The notes under the pieces: generated by a model
Seen by the model: the letters and a program-made list of their open reading frames with translations, nothing else
What the model was told of the DNA's origin: nothing
Databases searched by the model: none
NCBI RefSeq assembly: GCF_900091435.1
Contig: NZ_FMCS01000007.1
Location: 248,001-312,000 of the forward strand
DNA from: Micromonospora chaiyaphumensis
GTDB lineage: Bacteria > Actinomycetota > Actinomycetes > Mycobacteriales > Micromonosporaceae
Direction: 5' to 3'
Length of the DNA stretch: 64,000 nucleotides
Shown: in pieces, positions 15,788 to 29,089 of the stretch
Numbering within the stretch: the stretch's first letter is position 1
Layout: every line of letters starts with the position of its first letter
Translations under genes and position numbers: made by a program

Positions 15788-16675
15788 TCAGGCCGGGTAG
15801 AGCTCGTCGCGGATGCGCGACAGCAGCTCGGGGGTGCGCTCGGGCGGCGCGGCCTCGCCGCAGAGCCGCTCCATCGCCCCCGCGTAGTGGTCGAGGTCGT
15901 CGCGCTTGTCGAGGTAGACGGCGCTGGTCAACTGCTCGATGTAGACGATGTCGGGCAGGTCCTGGTCACCGAAGCGCAGGATGCTGAAGGCGCCGCCGGC
16001 GGCGGCGTGCCCGCCGGTGTCGAACGGGACGATCTGGAGCCGGACGTGCGGCGCCGCGGTCGCCGCGATGAGCGCGTCCACCTGCTCGCGCATCACCGCG
16101 GGGCCACCGACCGGCCGCCGCAGCACCGCCTCGTCGAGCACCGCCCAGAGCTGCGGCGGGTCGCTGCGGCGCAGCAGCCCCTGGCGCTCCATCCGCAGGC
16201 TCACCCGCCGGTCGATCTCCGCCGGCGGGGCACCGTGGTGGCCGAGCAGGACCACGGCCCGGGCGTACGCCGGCGTCTGGAGCAGGCCCGGGACGAACTG
16301 CACCTCGTAGGTGCGGATCAGCGCGGCGGCGGCCTCCAGCCCCAGGTAGGACTGGAACCATGCGGGGAGCACGTCACCGTAGCGGTGCCACCAGCCCGGG
16401 CTGTTGGCGTCGCGGGCGAGTCGCAGCAGCGCCGCCCGCTCGTCGGGCGTCGTGACGCCGTAGAGGGTGAGCAGGTCGGCGACGTCGCGCTCCTTGAAGC
16501 CGACCCGGCCCAGCTCCATGCGGCTGATCTTCGATTCGGAGGAGCGGATCTCCCAGCCGGCGCTCTCCCGGCTCACCCCGGCGCCCTCCCGGAGCCTGCG
16601 CAACTGCGCCCCGAGCAGCATGCGCAGCACGGTCGGGCCGCTGGCCGGGCCTCCTTCGACGGGCACCGTCGTCAC
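15788..16675 (-). CDS. XRE-family regulator with DUF5753 (WhiJ-like)
   Basis: About 295 residues. The N-terminal helix-turn-helix (LRRLREGAGVSRESAGWEIRSSESKISRMELG) is followed by the DUF5753 domain (GLEAAAALIRTYEVQFVPGLLQTPAYARAVV, LWAVLDEAVLRRPVGG, IVYIEQLTSAVYLD). This architecture is specific to the WhiJ/AbaA-type regulators of actinomycetes, which pair with a small DUF397 protein, here the gene just upstream. The GTG at 16675 with GAGGA 7 bases upstream is preferred over the ATG at 16735, which lacks a ribosome site. Likely role: development or secondary metabolism control. Confidence 0.88.
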   Translation of the reverse strand: MTTVPVEGGPASGPTVLRMLLGAQLRRLREGAGVSRESAGWEIRSSESKISRMELGRVGFKERDVADLLTLYGVTTPDERAALLRLARDANSPGWWHRYGDVLPAWFQSYLGLEAAAALIRTYEVQFVPGLLQTPAYARAVVLLGHHGAPPAEIDRRVSLRMERQGLLRRSDPPQLWAVLDEAVLRRPVGGPAVMREQVDALIAATAAPHVRLQIVPFDTGGHAAAGGAFSILRFGDQDLPDIVYIEQLTSAVYLDKRDDLDHYAGAMERLCGEAAPPERTPELLSRIRDELYPA

Positions 16676-16786
16676 CTGACCGTCCTCTGCCGACTGTCCT
16701 GACCGGACGCCCCAGCCCGGCCGAGGAGTAAGCATGCCATGAACCGACAGTGAGGTGAACTCCCCCGGACGGAGGATGCGGTCCCG

Positions 16787-17041
16787 TCAGCGGGACGGCG
16801 GGCGAGCGATCAGGTGGTCGAAGTCGCCGTCCCGGGCACCGAGCACGAACGCGGCGATCTCGTCGACCGTGTAGATGAGCGCCGGCCCGTCGGGGTGGCG
16901 GGAGTTGCGGACCGCGATACCGCCGCCGTCGGGCAGCTCGGCCAGCTCGACGCAGTTGCCGCTGGGGTTGCTGCGCCGGCTCTTCTGCCAGCGCACCGGC
17001 GGCAGCTCGGTGGTGGGTACGCCGTTCGGGGGGTGTTGCAT
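16787..17041 (-). CDS. DUF397 protein (WhiJ partner)
   Basis: An 84-residue protein with the complete DUF397 signature: RWQKSRRSNPSGNCVELAEL, then GGIAVRNSRHPDGPALIYTVDEIAAFVLGARDGDFD. DUF397 proteins act with their cognate XRE/DUF5753 regulator, probably as an antagonist. The two genes are 111 bases apart in the same orientation. The ATG at 17041 is the natural start. Its upstream region is AT-richer (about 17130-17190) and probably holds the promoter. Confidence 0.93.
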   Translation of the reverse strand: MQHPPNGVPTTELPPVRWQKSRRSNPSGNCVELAELPDGGGIAVRNSRHPDGPALIYTVDEIAAFVLGARDGDFDHLIARPPSR

Positions 17042-17292
17042 TGGGGCGTCCTTCGCGGGAAGAGCCAGCCGGTGCCGCGGGGAGGAGCGGTGGGTGGCGA
17101 CGGGGCTGTCGACTGAGGACGGAGATGCACGTGCATCTGCTATTGCATCTGCAATGGACAGCGAGCATGATATCGCACGTGCGGTGTACCCGGACGTTCA
17201 CGTTCGGTTACCCGGATCCCGGTTGCGAGCAGACAGAACAGGTCCGGCCCGGCACCGTCCGGCGAGGCCGGGACTGCGGTGAGGGAGGGCGC

Positions 17293-17928
17293 GTGCCGGA
17301 TCCGATGACCGTCGCCTCCGGCATCTCCGCAGCGGGCGCCCTGCTGTCCGCCTGGCAACTGCGCCGCCGGGCGCTGCGCGCCGAGGCCGAGATCGAGCTG
17401 CTGCACGCCGAGCTGGCGGCCGAGCGGCACGCGGCCAGCCACGACCCCCTCACCGGGCTGCCCAACCGGCGGGCCTTCTTCCGGCTGGCCGCCACCCTGC
17501 TCACCGACGCCGCCGGCAAGCCACTGGTGGCGATCGTGCTCGACCTCGACGACTTCAAGCAGGTCAACGACCGCTACGGGCACGCCGCCGGCGACCAGGT
17601 GCTGGTCAGCGTGGCGCAGCGGCTGGCCGCGTTCGCCGGGGACAACCTGGTCGCCCGGCTCGGCGGCGACGAGTTCGCCGGCCTGCTGGTCAGCCCGACG
17701 GTGGACCGGCGCTGGATCGAGCACGCCACCCGCCGGCTCTGCGAGGCGCTCGCCGCACCGATCCCACTGGGCGCCCGCAGCGTGCGGGTGACCGCCTCGG
17801 TCGGGCTCGCCCCGGTGCACGGGCCGACCCAGCTCACCGACGCGCTGTGCCGGGCCGACGCCGCGATGTACCAGGCGAAGACGGTCGGCGCCGCCCGCGC
17901 GGCCCGCCAGCTCGTCGGCGAGTGCTGA
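17293..17928 (+). CDS. Diguanylate cyclase (GGDEF domain)
   Basis: A 211-residue protein: a short N-terminal helix (possible membrane-associated segment, ISAAGALLSAWQLRRRA), a coiled-coil-like linker (AEAEIELLHAELAAERHA), then a full GGDEF domain starting at DPLTGLPNRRAFF, with the GGDEF active-site motif at residues 125-129. It should make cyclic di-GMP from two GTP. No RxxD inhibitory site is seen five residues before GGDEF, so product inhibition may be absent. The GTG at 17293 has GAGG 8 bases upstream. No EAL domain follows. Confidence 0.9.
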   Translation: MPDPMTVASGISAAGALLSAWQLRRRALRAEAEIELLHAELAAERHAASHDPLTGLPNRRAFFRLAATLLTDAAGKPLVAIVLDLDDFKQVNDRYGHAAGDQVLVSVAQRLAAFAGDNLVARLGGDEFAGLLVSPTVDRRWIEHATRRLCEALAAPIPLGARSVRVTASVGLAPVHGPTQLTDALCRADAAMYQAKTVGAARAARQLVGEC

Positions 17929-17935
17929 ACCGCCG

Positions 17936-18433
17936 TCAGCGCCAGCCGTAGCCGGACCGCAGCGCCTGGCCCACCCGGTCGAACCGGCGCCGGTCCAGCA
18001 CCGCGCCCTCGCGGCGGATGCTGTCCTCGCGCATGGTCAGCACCCGGTCCAGGCGGACCCAGCTCGGCCGCTGGTCCCGGTCCCACTCCCCCGGGCCCAG
18101 CGCCAGCCAGTGCCGCTGGCCGTCGCGCTCGCTCTGGCTGGACAGCATGAGCCCGAACAGCGTGCGGCTCTGCCGCCCGACCACCAGCACCGGGCGGTCC
18201 TTGCCCTGGCGGGGGTCGTCCTCGTAGGGCACCCAGGTCCAGACGATCTCGCCCGGGTCCGCCTGGCCGTCCAGCTCCGGCGCGTACGCCAGCTCACGCC
18301 GCTGCAACGCGGTGACCTGGCGGCGCCGGGCGACCTGGGCCGGGATCGGCCGGGCGGTACGGGTGGGCGCCGACGCCGCGCCCCCGGCGATCCGGCCGAG
18401 CCGGGACGCCACGTTCCTCAACAGACCTGCCAC
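17936..18433 (-). CDS. PemK/MazF-like toxin-fold protein
   Basis: About 165 residues. The C-terminal two thirds carry the PemK/MazF endoribonuclease-like barrel: GEIVWTWVPYEDDPRQGKDRPVLVVGRQ, then GLMLSSQ, then SWVRLDRVLTM. The N-terminal 45 residues are a basic extension. Canonical toxins of this family cut RNA, but no antitoxin gene is adjacent, and actinobacterial stand-alone members of this type are common and of unknown activity. Start placed at the GTG at 18433; a GTG at 18469 would add 12 residues. It converges with the GGDEF gene. Confidence 0.75.
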   Translation of the reverse strand: MAGLLRNVASRLGRIAGGAASAPTRTARPIPAQVARRRQVTALQRRELAYAPELDGQADPGEIVWTWVPYEDDPRQGKDRPVLVVGRQSRTLFGLMLSSQSERDGQRHWLALGPGEWDRDQRPSWVRLDRVLTMREDSIRREGAVLDRRRFDRVGQALRSGYGWR

Positions 18434-18519
18434 GGCGGGCAGCCTATCCTCCGGCCCCGGCACGCACACGGCGGGGAAACCGGTGGCCGCCAGGGCCGGT
18501 GCTCCGCGACGATGCCCCG

Positions 18520-19122
18520 GTGACCGTTCCCCGCCACCAGGTCCGGGCCGCCTTCACCGCCGACACCGTCACCGTCTACCAGGCGTACCGGCCGGAGATC
18601 GCCGACGCGGCGCTGGCCGCCGGCCGGTTCGTGCCGCCGTTCAAGCGGGAGCGGATGACCTGGATCAAGCCCTCGTTCCGGTGGATGATGTACCGCTGCG
18701 GCTGGGCCCTCAAGCCCGGCCAGGAACGGGTGCTCGCGGTCGAGATCACCCGTGCCGGCTTCGAGTGGGCGCTCGCGCACGCCTGCCTCAGCGGCTACGA
18801 CCCGCGGCGGCACCCGGACCGGGAGAGCTGGCGGCGGCAGCTGCGCACCAGCCCGGTGCGGGTGCAGTGGGACCCGGAACGCTCGCTGCGGCTCGCGCCG
18901 CTGCCGTACCGGTCGGTGCAGGTGGGGCTGGCCGGCGACGCGGCGCGCCGCTACGTCGACGAATGGCTGGTCGGCCTCACCGACATCACGCCGCTGGCCC
19001 GGGCGGTGCACGCCCGCCTCACCGCCGGCGACGAGCCCGGCGCGGCCGCGTTGCTGCCGGTCGAGCGGCCGTACCCGCTGCCGGCCGAGGTGGCCCAGGT
19101 GGTCGACGCCGACCCGGACTGA
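18520..19122 (+). CDS. DUF4291 family protein
   Basis: About 200 residues with the DUF4291 hallmarks: TVTVYQAYRPEIADAAL near the N-terminus, PFKRERMTWIKPSFRWMMYRCGWA in the middle, and a VQWDPERSLRLAPLPYRSVQVGL strand pair. The function of the family is unknown; its conserved Tyr, Arg and Trp residues suggest an enzymatic or nucleotide-binding site. The start could be the GTG at 18520 (used here) or the GTG at 18499; neither has a clear ribosome site. Confidence 0.85.
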   Translation: MTVPRHQVRAAFTADTVTVYQAYRPEIADAALAAGRFVPPFKRERMTWIKPSFRWMMYRCGWALKPGQERVLAVEITRAGFEWALAHACLSGYDPRRHPDRESWRRQLRTSPVRVQWDPERSLRLAPLPYRSVQVGLAGDAARRYVDEWLVGLTDITPLARAVHARLTAGDEPGAAALLPVERPYPLPAEVAQVVDADPD

Positions 19123-19206
19123 CGCGATGCCCTCCGTCCCGAGCGCAATTGGGTTGTTCGACGGTGGTGCACGACCGACCATGGTCGGCATGGTGGGAGA
19201 TCGGAG

Positions 19207-20229
19207 GTGAGGACGCCGCTTCAGGGCGGGCTCCCGCCGATCGACGCGGTGGCCGGCGCCGTCGTCGAGATCGCCTGTGACGAGTCGGGGTTCTCGGGCA
19301 CCAACCTGCTCCATTCGACCGCCCCGGTGATCACGCACGCGGGTGTCGACCTGGACGTGGACGAGGCCGTCGAGCTGATCACGACGCTGCGGTCCGGGTT
19401 CCGGTTCTCGCCGCACGAATTCAAGTCCGGGCAGTTCCTCCGCGGCCCGGGCGCGGCCGAGGCGCGGGAGTGGTTCCTCGGTGCGCTGACCGGCCGCGCG
19501 TCCGTGCACCTGGTCGACAAGGAGTTCTTCCTCGTCACCAGGGTCGTCGACCTGCTGCTGTTCGAGCCGGTGTACGCGGCCGGCACCCGGCTGACGCAGG
19601 ATCAGCGTCCGCCCGCTCTCGCCCTGTACCGGGCCGGCCGCTCGGCCGGCGGCGACTGGGATGTCTTCCTCGGGGCCTTCGTCGACCTGGTCCGGACCAA
19701 ACGGCGGCAGCCGGATCCCCGGGCCGTGCAGCGGTTCTTCGCAGCCCGGGACGCGCTGCTGGGCACCGGCCTCGGCACACCGGCCGCCGCCGTCCTCACC
19801 GCGCTCGACCCGACCCACGTCTGGGCCGTGGTGACCCGGCTCGACAACGAGGACCGGTCGATCCCCCCACCGCTGGAACCGATGCTGCCGGCGCTGGCGG
19901 AAACGGTGCTGTCCTGGAGCGGCGGCCGGCGGCAGGTGCTGGTGACCCACGACGAGCAGAGCGCCCTCACGGCCGACCGGTTGACCCGTCTTCGGCAGGC
20001 GCTGACCGACCACTGCGGACCGCCGGCGGCGGACGCCGACCAGGCCGGGGCGTTGCCGGCCGGAACATCGCCGCTGGCCGGGCTCGTGATGGTCGACTCC
20101 CGCGACGATCCACGGGTCCAGGTCGCCGACCTCCTCGCGGGGGTGGCGCGGCGGTCGCCGGGGATCGTCGAGGACGCCCTGCTCCAGCCGCTGCTGTCCC
20201 CGACGTCACTGCGCGACCCCGAGGGATGA
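19207..20229 (+). CDS. DUF3800-like protein
   Basis: A 340-residue protein. VEIACDESGFSG near the N-terminus and DSRDDPRVQVADLLAGVARR near the C-terminus form the split acidic pattern of DUF3800, a family with an RNase H-like fold. The conserved Asp residues may bind a metal, suggesting nuclease activity, but that is inference. Many DUF3800 proteins sit near mobile or defence genes; here the neighbours are ordinary. The start codon (GTG at 19207) is tentative because GGAG lies too close to it. Confidence 0.65.
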   Translation: MRTPLQGGLPPIDAVAGAVVEIACDESGFSGTNLLHSTAPVITHAGVDLDVDEAVELITTLRSGFRFSPHEFKSGQFLRGPGAAEAREWFLGALTGRASVHLVDKEFFLVTRVVDLLLFEPVYAAGTRLTQDQRPPALALYRAGRSAGGDWDVFLGAFVDLVRTKRRQPDPRAVQRFFAARDALLGTGLGTPAAAVLTALDPTHVWAVVTRLDNEDRSIPPPLEPMLPALAETVLSWSGGRRQVLVTHDEQSALTADRLTRLRQALTDHCGPPAADADQAGALPAGTSPLAGLVMVDSRDDPRVQVADLLAGVARRSPGIVEDALLQPLLSPTSLRDPEG

Positions 20230-20335
20230 CGCTCGGCGACATCCGGACCCGGCCGGAACGACGGGAGAACAAGGTGACATCCGAACTGTCGTTGATCGGT
20301 CACTGCGTGATCGCCACCTGCCGCACACTGGCCCG

Positions 20336-20938
20336 ATGAACCGTCCGGCCGCATTCCTCGCCGATCCGCCGCAGAGCCCGGCGGTGACCGCCGCCTACGA
20401 GGGCGATCTCACCTCCGACGGCTACGTCAACAACCTCACCCGGGTCTGGTGCTGGCGTCCGGACGTGCTGGCGTCCTTCCAGGCGGTGCGTGCTGACCTC
20501 CTGGCCGGTTCCGGCCTGTCGCCGAGGGAGCTCGCCGTGCTGGTCGCCGCCACCGCGGCTGCGCGCGACGACGCCTACTGCGCGCTGGCCTGGGGCACCA
20601 GGCTGGCCGAACTCAGCGACGAGGCGACCGCCGCACGGGTGCTGCGGGGCGTGGACGCCGACCTGTCCGAGCGGGAGAACGCGCTGGCCGCCTGGTCCCG
20701 TCAGGTCGTCCAGGATCCGAATGCCACGACCGAGGCCGATGTGCAGCGCCTGCGCGACGCGGGTCTCCACGACCAGGAGATCTTCGAGGCGACGACGTGG
20801 ATCGCATTCCGGCTGGCGTTCTCCACCGTCAACGACGCGCTGGGAGCACGCCCGGATCCGCAGCTTGCCGAGAAGGCGCCTCGACTCGTCCGCGAAGCCG
20901 TCACCTTCGGCCGCCAGGTTGAGGCGCACGCCGTGTGA
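20336..20938 (+). CDS. AhpD-like / carboxymuconolactone decarboxylase-fold protein
   Basis: A 200-residue all-alpha protein similar to peroxidase-related AhpD-like enzymes: NNLTRVWCWRPDVLASFQAVRADLL, SPRELAVLVAATAAARDDAYCALAWG, and a C-terminal LRDAGLHDQEIFEATTWIAFRLAFSTVNDALGARPD. In active AhpD-type enzymes the middle helix carries CxxC and a His; here only one Cys (AYCALAW) is present, so classical peroxidase activity is doubtful. The ATG at 20336 is the natural start. The downstream neighbour is convergent, with a GC-rich hairpin between them. Confidence 0.7.
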   Translation: MNRPAAFLADPPQSPAVTAAYEGDLTSDGYVNNLTRVWCWRPDVLASFQAVRADLLAGSGLSPRELAVLVAATAAARDDAYCALAWGTRLAELSDEATAARVLRGVDADLSERENALAAWSRQVVQDPNATTEADVQRLRDAGLHDQEIFEATTWIAFRLAFSTVNDALGARPDPQLAEKAPRLVREAVTFGRQVEAHAV

Positions 20939-20943
20939 CGCTC

Positions 20944-20963
20944 GCGCCGGCACCGGCCGGCGC
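20944..20963. terminator. Hairpin between convergent genes
   Basis: GCGCCGG at 20944-20950 and CCGGCGC at 20957-20963 form a 7-bp stem, placed between the AhpD-like gene stop (20938) and the methyltransferase stop (20972). No U-tract, as is usual at this GC content. Confidence 0.5.
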
Positions 20964-20971
20964 CGACCGGG

Positions 20972-21709
20972 TCAGGCGGCCCGGCGGGCCAGGACGAGGG
21001 TGGTGCGGAGGTCGAGGACCACAATGCCCCCGAACCCGTCGATCGCCGCGCCGACCGCGCCGAGCACCCGTTCGCGCAGCTCGGGCGGGCGGCGCAGCTG
21101 CGGCGAGAAGGTGCCGACCAGCCGGAGGTAGGCCGCGGTGTCCAGCGGCAGGTCCCGGCGGAAGACCGGGGCCCGGACGTCGGTGAAGAGGCCGCTGCCG
21201 GCGATGTCGGCGCGGAACCAGTCGTCGGGGCGGTCGTGCTGCTGGCGCGGGTCGGCCGACTCGAACGCCGCCCGGATGGCGGCCCGCTGCCCCGGGTCGA
21301 CGTAGTCGTAGCGGTGGCCGAAGACGGCGAGCGTGCCGCCGGGACGCAGCGCGTCGTGCGCCCGGCGGTTGCGGGTGGCCGGGTCGAGCCAGTGCCAGGC
21401 CATGGCGCAGGCCAGCACCGGCACGCCGCCGGCCGGCGGGGTCCAGTCCTCGAAGGCCGCGGTCACCACCTCGACCTGGGGGAAGCGCGCGGCCAGCACC
21501 TGGGCCATCCGGGGGTCCGGCTCGACGCAGGTGGTCGGCGCCCCGAGGCCGAGCAGGGTGGTGGTGGCCAGGCCGGTGCCGGCGCCCACCTCGGCCAGCA
21601 GCTCGGGCGTGCCGCCGTGGTAGGCGCGGATCGCCGCGACGATCTCGGCCGGATAGCCTGGGCGGGCCTCGTGGTAGGCGCCGGCCACCTCGCCGAAGAG
21701 TTGCGACAT
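20972..21709 (-). CDS. Class I SAM-dependent methyltransferase
   Basis: A 245-residue enzyme starting at MSQLFGEVAGAYHEARPGYP. Motif I EVGAGTGLATTTLLGLG (about residue 40), a following acidic residue in VEPDPRM, and PVLACAMAWHWLDP (motif IV region) identify a small-molecule methyltransferase of the Methyltransf_11/25 type. The AWHWLD segment is common in this subgroup, whose substrates are mostly unknown. Two in-frame ATG codons lie within 9 bases upstream, so the start may shift by three codons. It is divergent from the Nudix gene with about 55 bases between starts. Confidence 0.88.
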   Translation of the reverse strand: MSQLFGEVAGAYHEARPGYPAEIVAAIRAYHGGTPELLAEVGAGTGLATTTLLGLGAPTTCVEPDPRMAQVLAARFPQVEVVTAAFEDWTPPAGGVPVLACAMAWHWLDPATRNRRAHDALRPGGTLAVFGHRYDYVDPGQRAAIRAAFESADPRQQHDRPDDWFRADIAGSGLFTDVRAPVFRRDLPLDTAAYLRLVGTFSPQLRRPPELRERVLGAVGAAIDGFGGIVVLDLRTTLVLARRAA

Positions 21710-21764
21710 GATCGCCATCATCGCAGGCCCGGCCGGTCGCCACCGCCCCGACGAAGGGAGTGCC

Positions 21765-22283
21765 GTGGATCCGGAGCTGCCCGACGACCTGCCGTTGTTC
21801 GAGCGGGAGGCGGTCCGGCTGGTGGTCCTGGACGCCACCGACCGGGTGCTGCTGTTCCACACCCGCGACCCGGACCATCCCCGGCTCGGCACCTGGTGGG
21901 AGCTGCCCGGCGGCGGGCTCGACCCCGGGGAGACCTACCTCGAGGCGGCGGTACGCGAGCTGCGCGAGGAGGCCGGCATCGTGGTCGCGCCGGCCCAGGT
22001 GGGTGCGCCGACGTGGCGGCGGCGGGCCAGTTTCCGGCACCGGCAGCGGCGGCACCTCCAGGACGAGGTGGTGGTTCCGGTACGGCTGCCCGGGCCGGGG
22101 CCGGACGTGGACGAGGCGGACCGGCTGGACTACGAGGTGGAGGACTACTTCGGGTTCCGCTGGTGGCCGGTGGCCGACGTGGTGGCCGAGCAACCCCGCT
22201 GCTACCCGGGGCGGCTGCCGGAGCTGCTGCCGGCGTTCCTGGCCGGCGAGGAGATCGACGAACCGTTCGAACTGTGGTCCTGA
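21765..22283 (+). CDS. Nudix hydrolase
   Basis: A 172-residue protein with an intact Nudix box (GGGLDPGETYLEAAV, then RELREEAGI; GX5EX7REUXEEXGU) at about residues 46-68. It should hydrolyse a nucleoside diphosphate linked to another moiety; the substrate is unknown. The GTG at 21765 follows GAAGGGAG by 4 bases and gives the usual N-terminus (MDPELPDDLPLFEREAVRL). The 3' end is 40 bases before the serpin-like gene, so the two may be co-transcribed. Confidence 0.9.
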   Translation: MDPELPDDLPLFEREAVRLVVLDATDRVLLFHTRDPDHPRLGTWWELPGGGLDPGETYLEAAVRELREEAGIVVAPAQVGAPTWRRRASFRHRQRRHLQDEVVVPVRLPGPGPDVDEADRLDYEVEDYFGFRWWPVADVVAEQPRCYPGRLPELLPAFLAGEEIDEPFELWS

Positions 22284-22323
22284 CCGGCGTGCCGGACGGG
22301 CCGCCGACCGGCACAGTGGAGCG

Positions 22324-23559
22324 GTGAACCCTCTCCACGAACCCCTGGCCCACTACGCCGAGCGGCTGCACCGGGCCGCCGGCGACGCCCACCACGTCGC
22401 CTCGCCGCTGGGCGCCTGGCTGCTGCTCGCGTTGACCGGGCCGGCGGCGACCGGCGAGGCCCGGGCGACCCTCACCGAGGCGCTCGGCGCCGACGCGGAC
22501 GACGCCGCCGCGGCGGCCCGCGCGCTGCTCGCCGAGCCGCACCCGCTGGTCGCCGCGGCCACCGCCCTGTGGGAGCGGACCCCCTTCGAGCAGCTCGCCG
22601 CCTGGCGGGCCGGCCTGCCCGAGCGCACCGAGCGCGGCCCGCTGCCCGACCAGGCGGCGCTGGACGCCTGGGCCCGGGAGCGCACCGCCGGCCTGATCGA
22701 GCGGTTCCCGGTCACCGTCACGCCGGACACCCTGCTGATCCTGGCCAGCGCGCTGGCCACCCGGGTGTCCTGGGCCGACCCGTTCCGGGTGGCGCCGGCC
22801 GGTGAGCTGGGGGCCGGCAGCGCCTGGGCGGGGCGCCTGCGGCGGGTGCTGCGGACACCCCCGCGAGGGCACCGCTGCTGGGTGGCGACCACCGAGCGGG
22901 CCGGCGACGTGGCGGTGCACGCCGCGCCGGCCCGACCGGCGGACGGCGGCGCCGGGCTGCTGGTGGTGTCGGTGGCCGCCGCGCCGGAGGTGCCCGCGGC
23001 GGACGTGCTGGCCGCCGCGCAGGACCTCGCGGCGACGGCGGCCACCGTCCCGGCCGGGATGGAGCCGGGCCGGCGGTCGCTGTTCGACCTGCCGCTGGGC
23101 GAGACGCCGCTGTGGACGGTGCGGGAGGAGCCGACCCGGACGTTCGCCCGGGACGGCCGCGAGGAGTGGGCCGTGGCGGTGCTGCCCTGCTGGTCGGCGG
23201 AGAGCCGGCACGACCTGAACCCGGCCGGGTTCGGCTTCGACGGGGCCGCGCGGGCGCTGGGCGCCCTGCTCGGGCTGGCCGAGCCGCCGTTCGAGGCGGT
23301 GCAGTCGGCGGTGGCACGGTTCGGGCGGTACGGCTTCGAGGCCGCCGCGGTGACCGCGTTCGCCGTGGCGACCGGGCTGCCGCCCGAGGGCGTGGCCCGG
23401 GTCGCGGAGCTGCGCTTCGGGCACCCGTACGCGGTGGTGGCGGTGGCCACCGACGACGTGGGCGGGCCGTGGCACGGGCTGCCGGTCTACTCGGCGTGGG
23501 TGGCCGAGCCGGCGGAACTGCCCGAGGACGAGGTGGCCGACCCGCCGGAGCAGTGGTGA
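22324..23559 (+). CDS. Serpin-like protein
   Basis: A 411-residue protein with the order of serpin motifs: SPLGAWLLLALTGPAATG (cf. NVFFSPLSI helix), LLILASALATRVSWADPF (cf. LVLVNALYFKGxWxxPF) near residue 140, GFEAAAVTAFAVATG (reactive-loop hinge) and RFGHPYAVVAVA (cf. F-DHPFLFFI) near the C-terminus. Serpins are suicide inhibitors of serine or cysteine proteases. The hinge has Phe where inhibitory serpins have Thr/Ser at P14, so inhibition is uncertain. No signal peptide, so cytosolic. It lies just downstream of, and convergent with, the NRPS operon; a protective role is speculative. GTG start. Confidence 0.72.
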   Translation: MNPLHEPLAHYAERLHRAAGDAHHVASPLGAWLLLALTGPAATGEARATLTEALGADADDAAAAARALLAEPHPLVAAATALWERTPFEQLAAWRAGLPERTERGPLPDQAALDAWARERTAGLIERFPVTVTPDTLLILASALATRVSWADPFRVAPAGELGAGSAWAGRLRRVLRTPPRGHRCWVATTERAGDVAVHAAPARPADGGAGLLVVSVAAAPEVPAADVLAAAQDLAATAATVPAGMEPGRRSLFDLPLGETPLWTVREEPTRTFARDGREEWAVAVLPCWSAESRHDLNPAGFGFDGAARALGALLGLAEPPFEAVQSAVARFGRYGFEAAAVTAFAVATGLPPEGVARVAELRFGHPYAVVAVATDDVGGPWHGLPVYSAWVAEPAELPEDEVADPPEQW

Positions 23560-23561
23560 GC

Positions 23562-23595
23562 GTGGGGGCCTCCGGTTGCCGCCGGAGGCCCCCAC
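23562..23595. terminator. 14-bp-stem bidirectional terminator at the cluster end
   Basis: GTGGGGGCCTCCGG at 23562-23575 pairs perfectly with 23582-23595, with a 6-nt loop. It sits between the serpin-like stop (23559) and the last NRPS gene stop (23600), and marks the 3' end of the biosynthetic operon. Confidence 0.85.
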
Positions 23596-23599
23596 CGGC

Positions 23600-29088
<5,489 letters not shown>

Positions 29089-29089
<1 letters not shown>

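Noticed and set aside
20972..21709. Tailoring methyltransferase of the NRPS-PKS pathway
   Set aside because: It lies beyond the operon terminator, is separated by the Nudix and serpin-like genes, and pairs divergently with Nudix. No evidence links it to the cluster.
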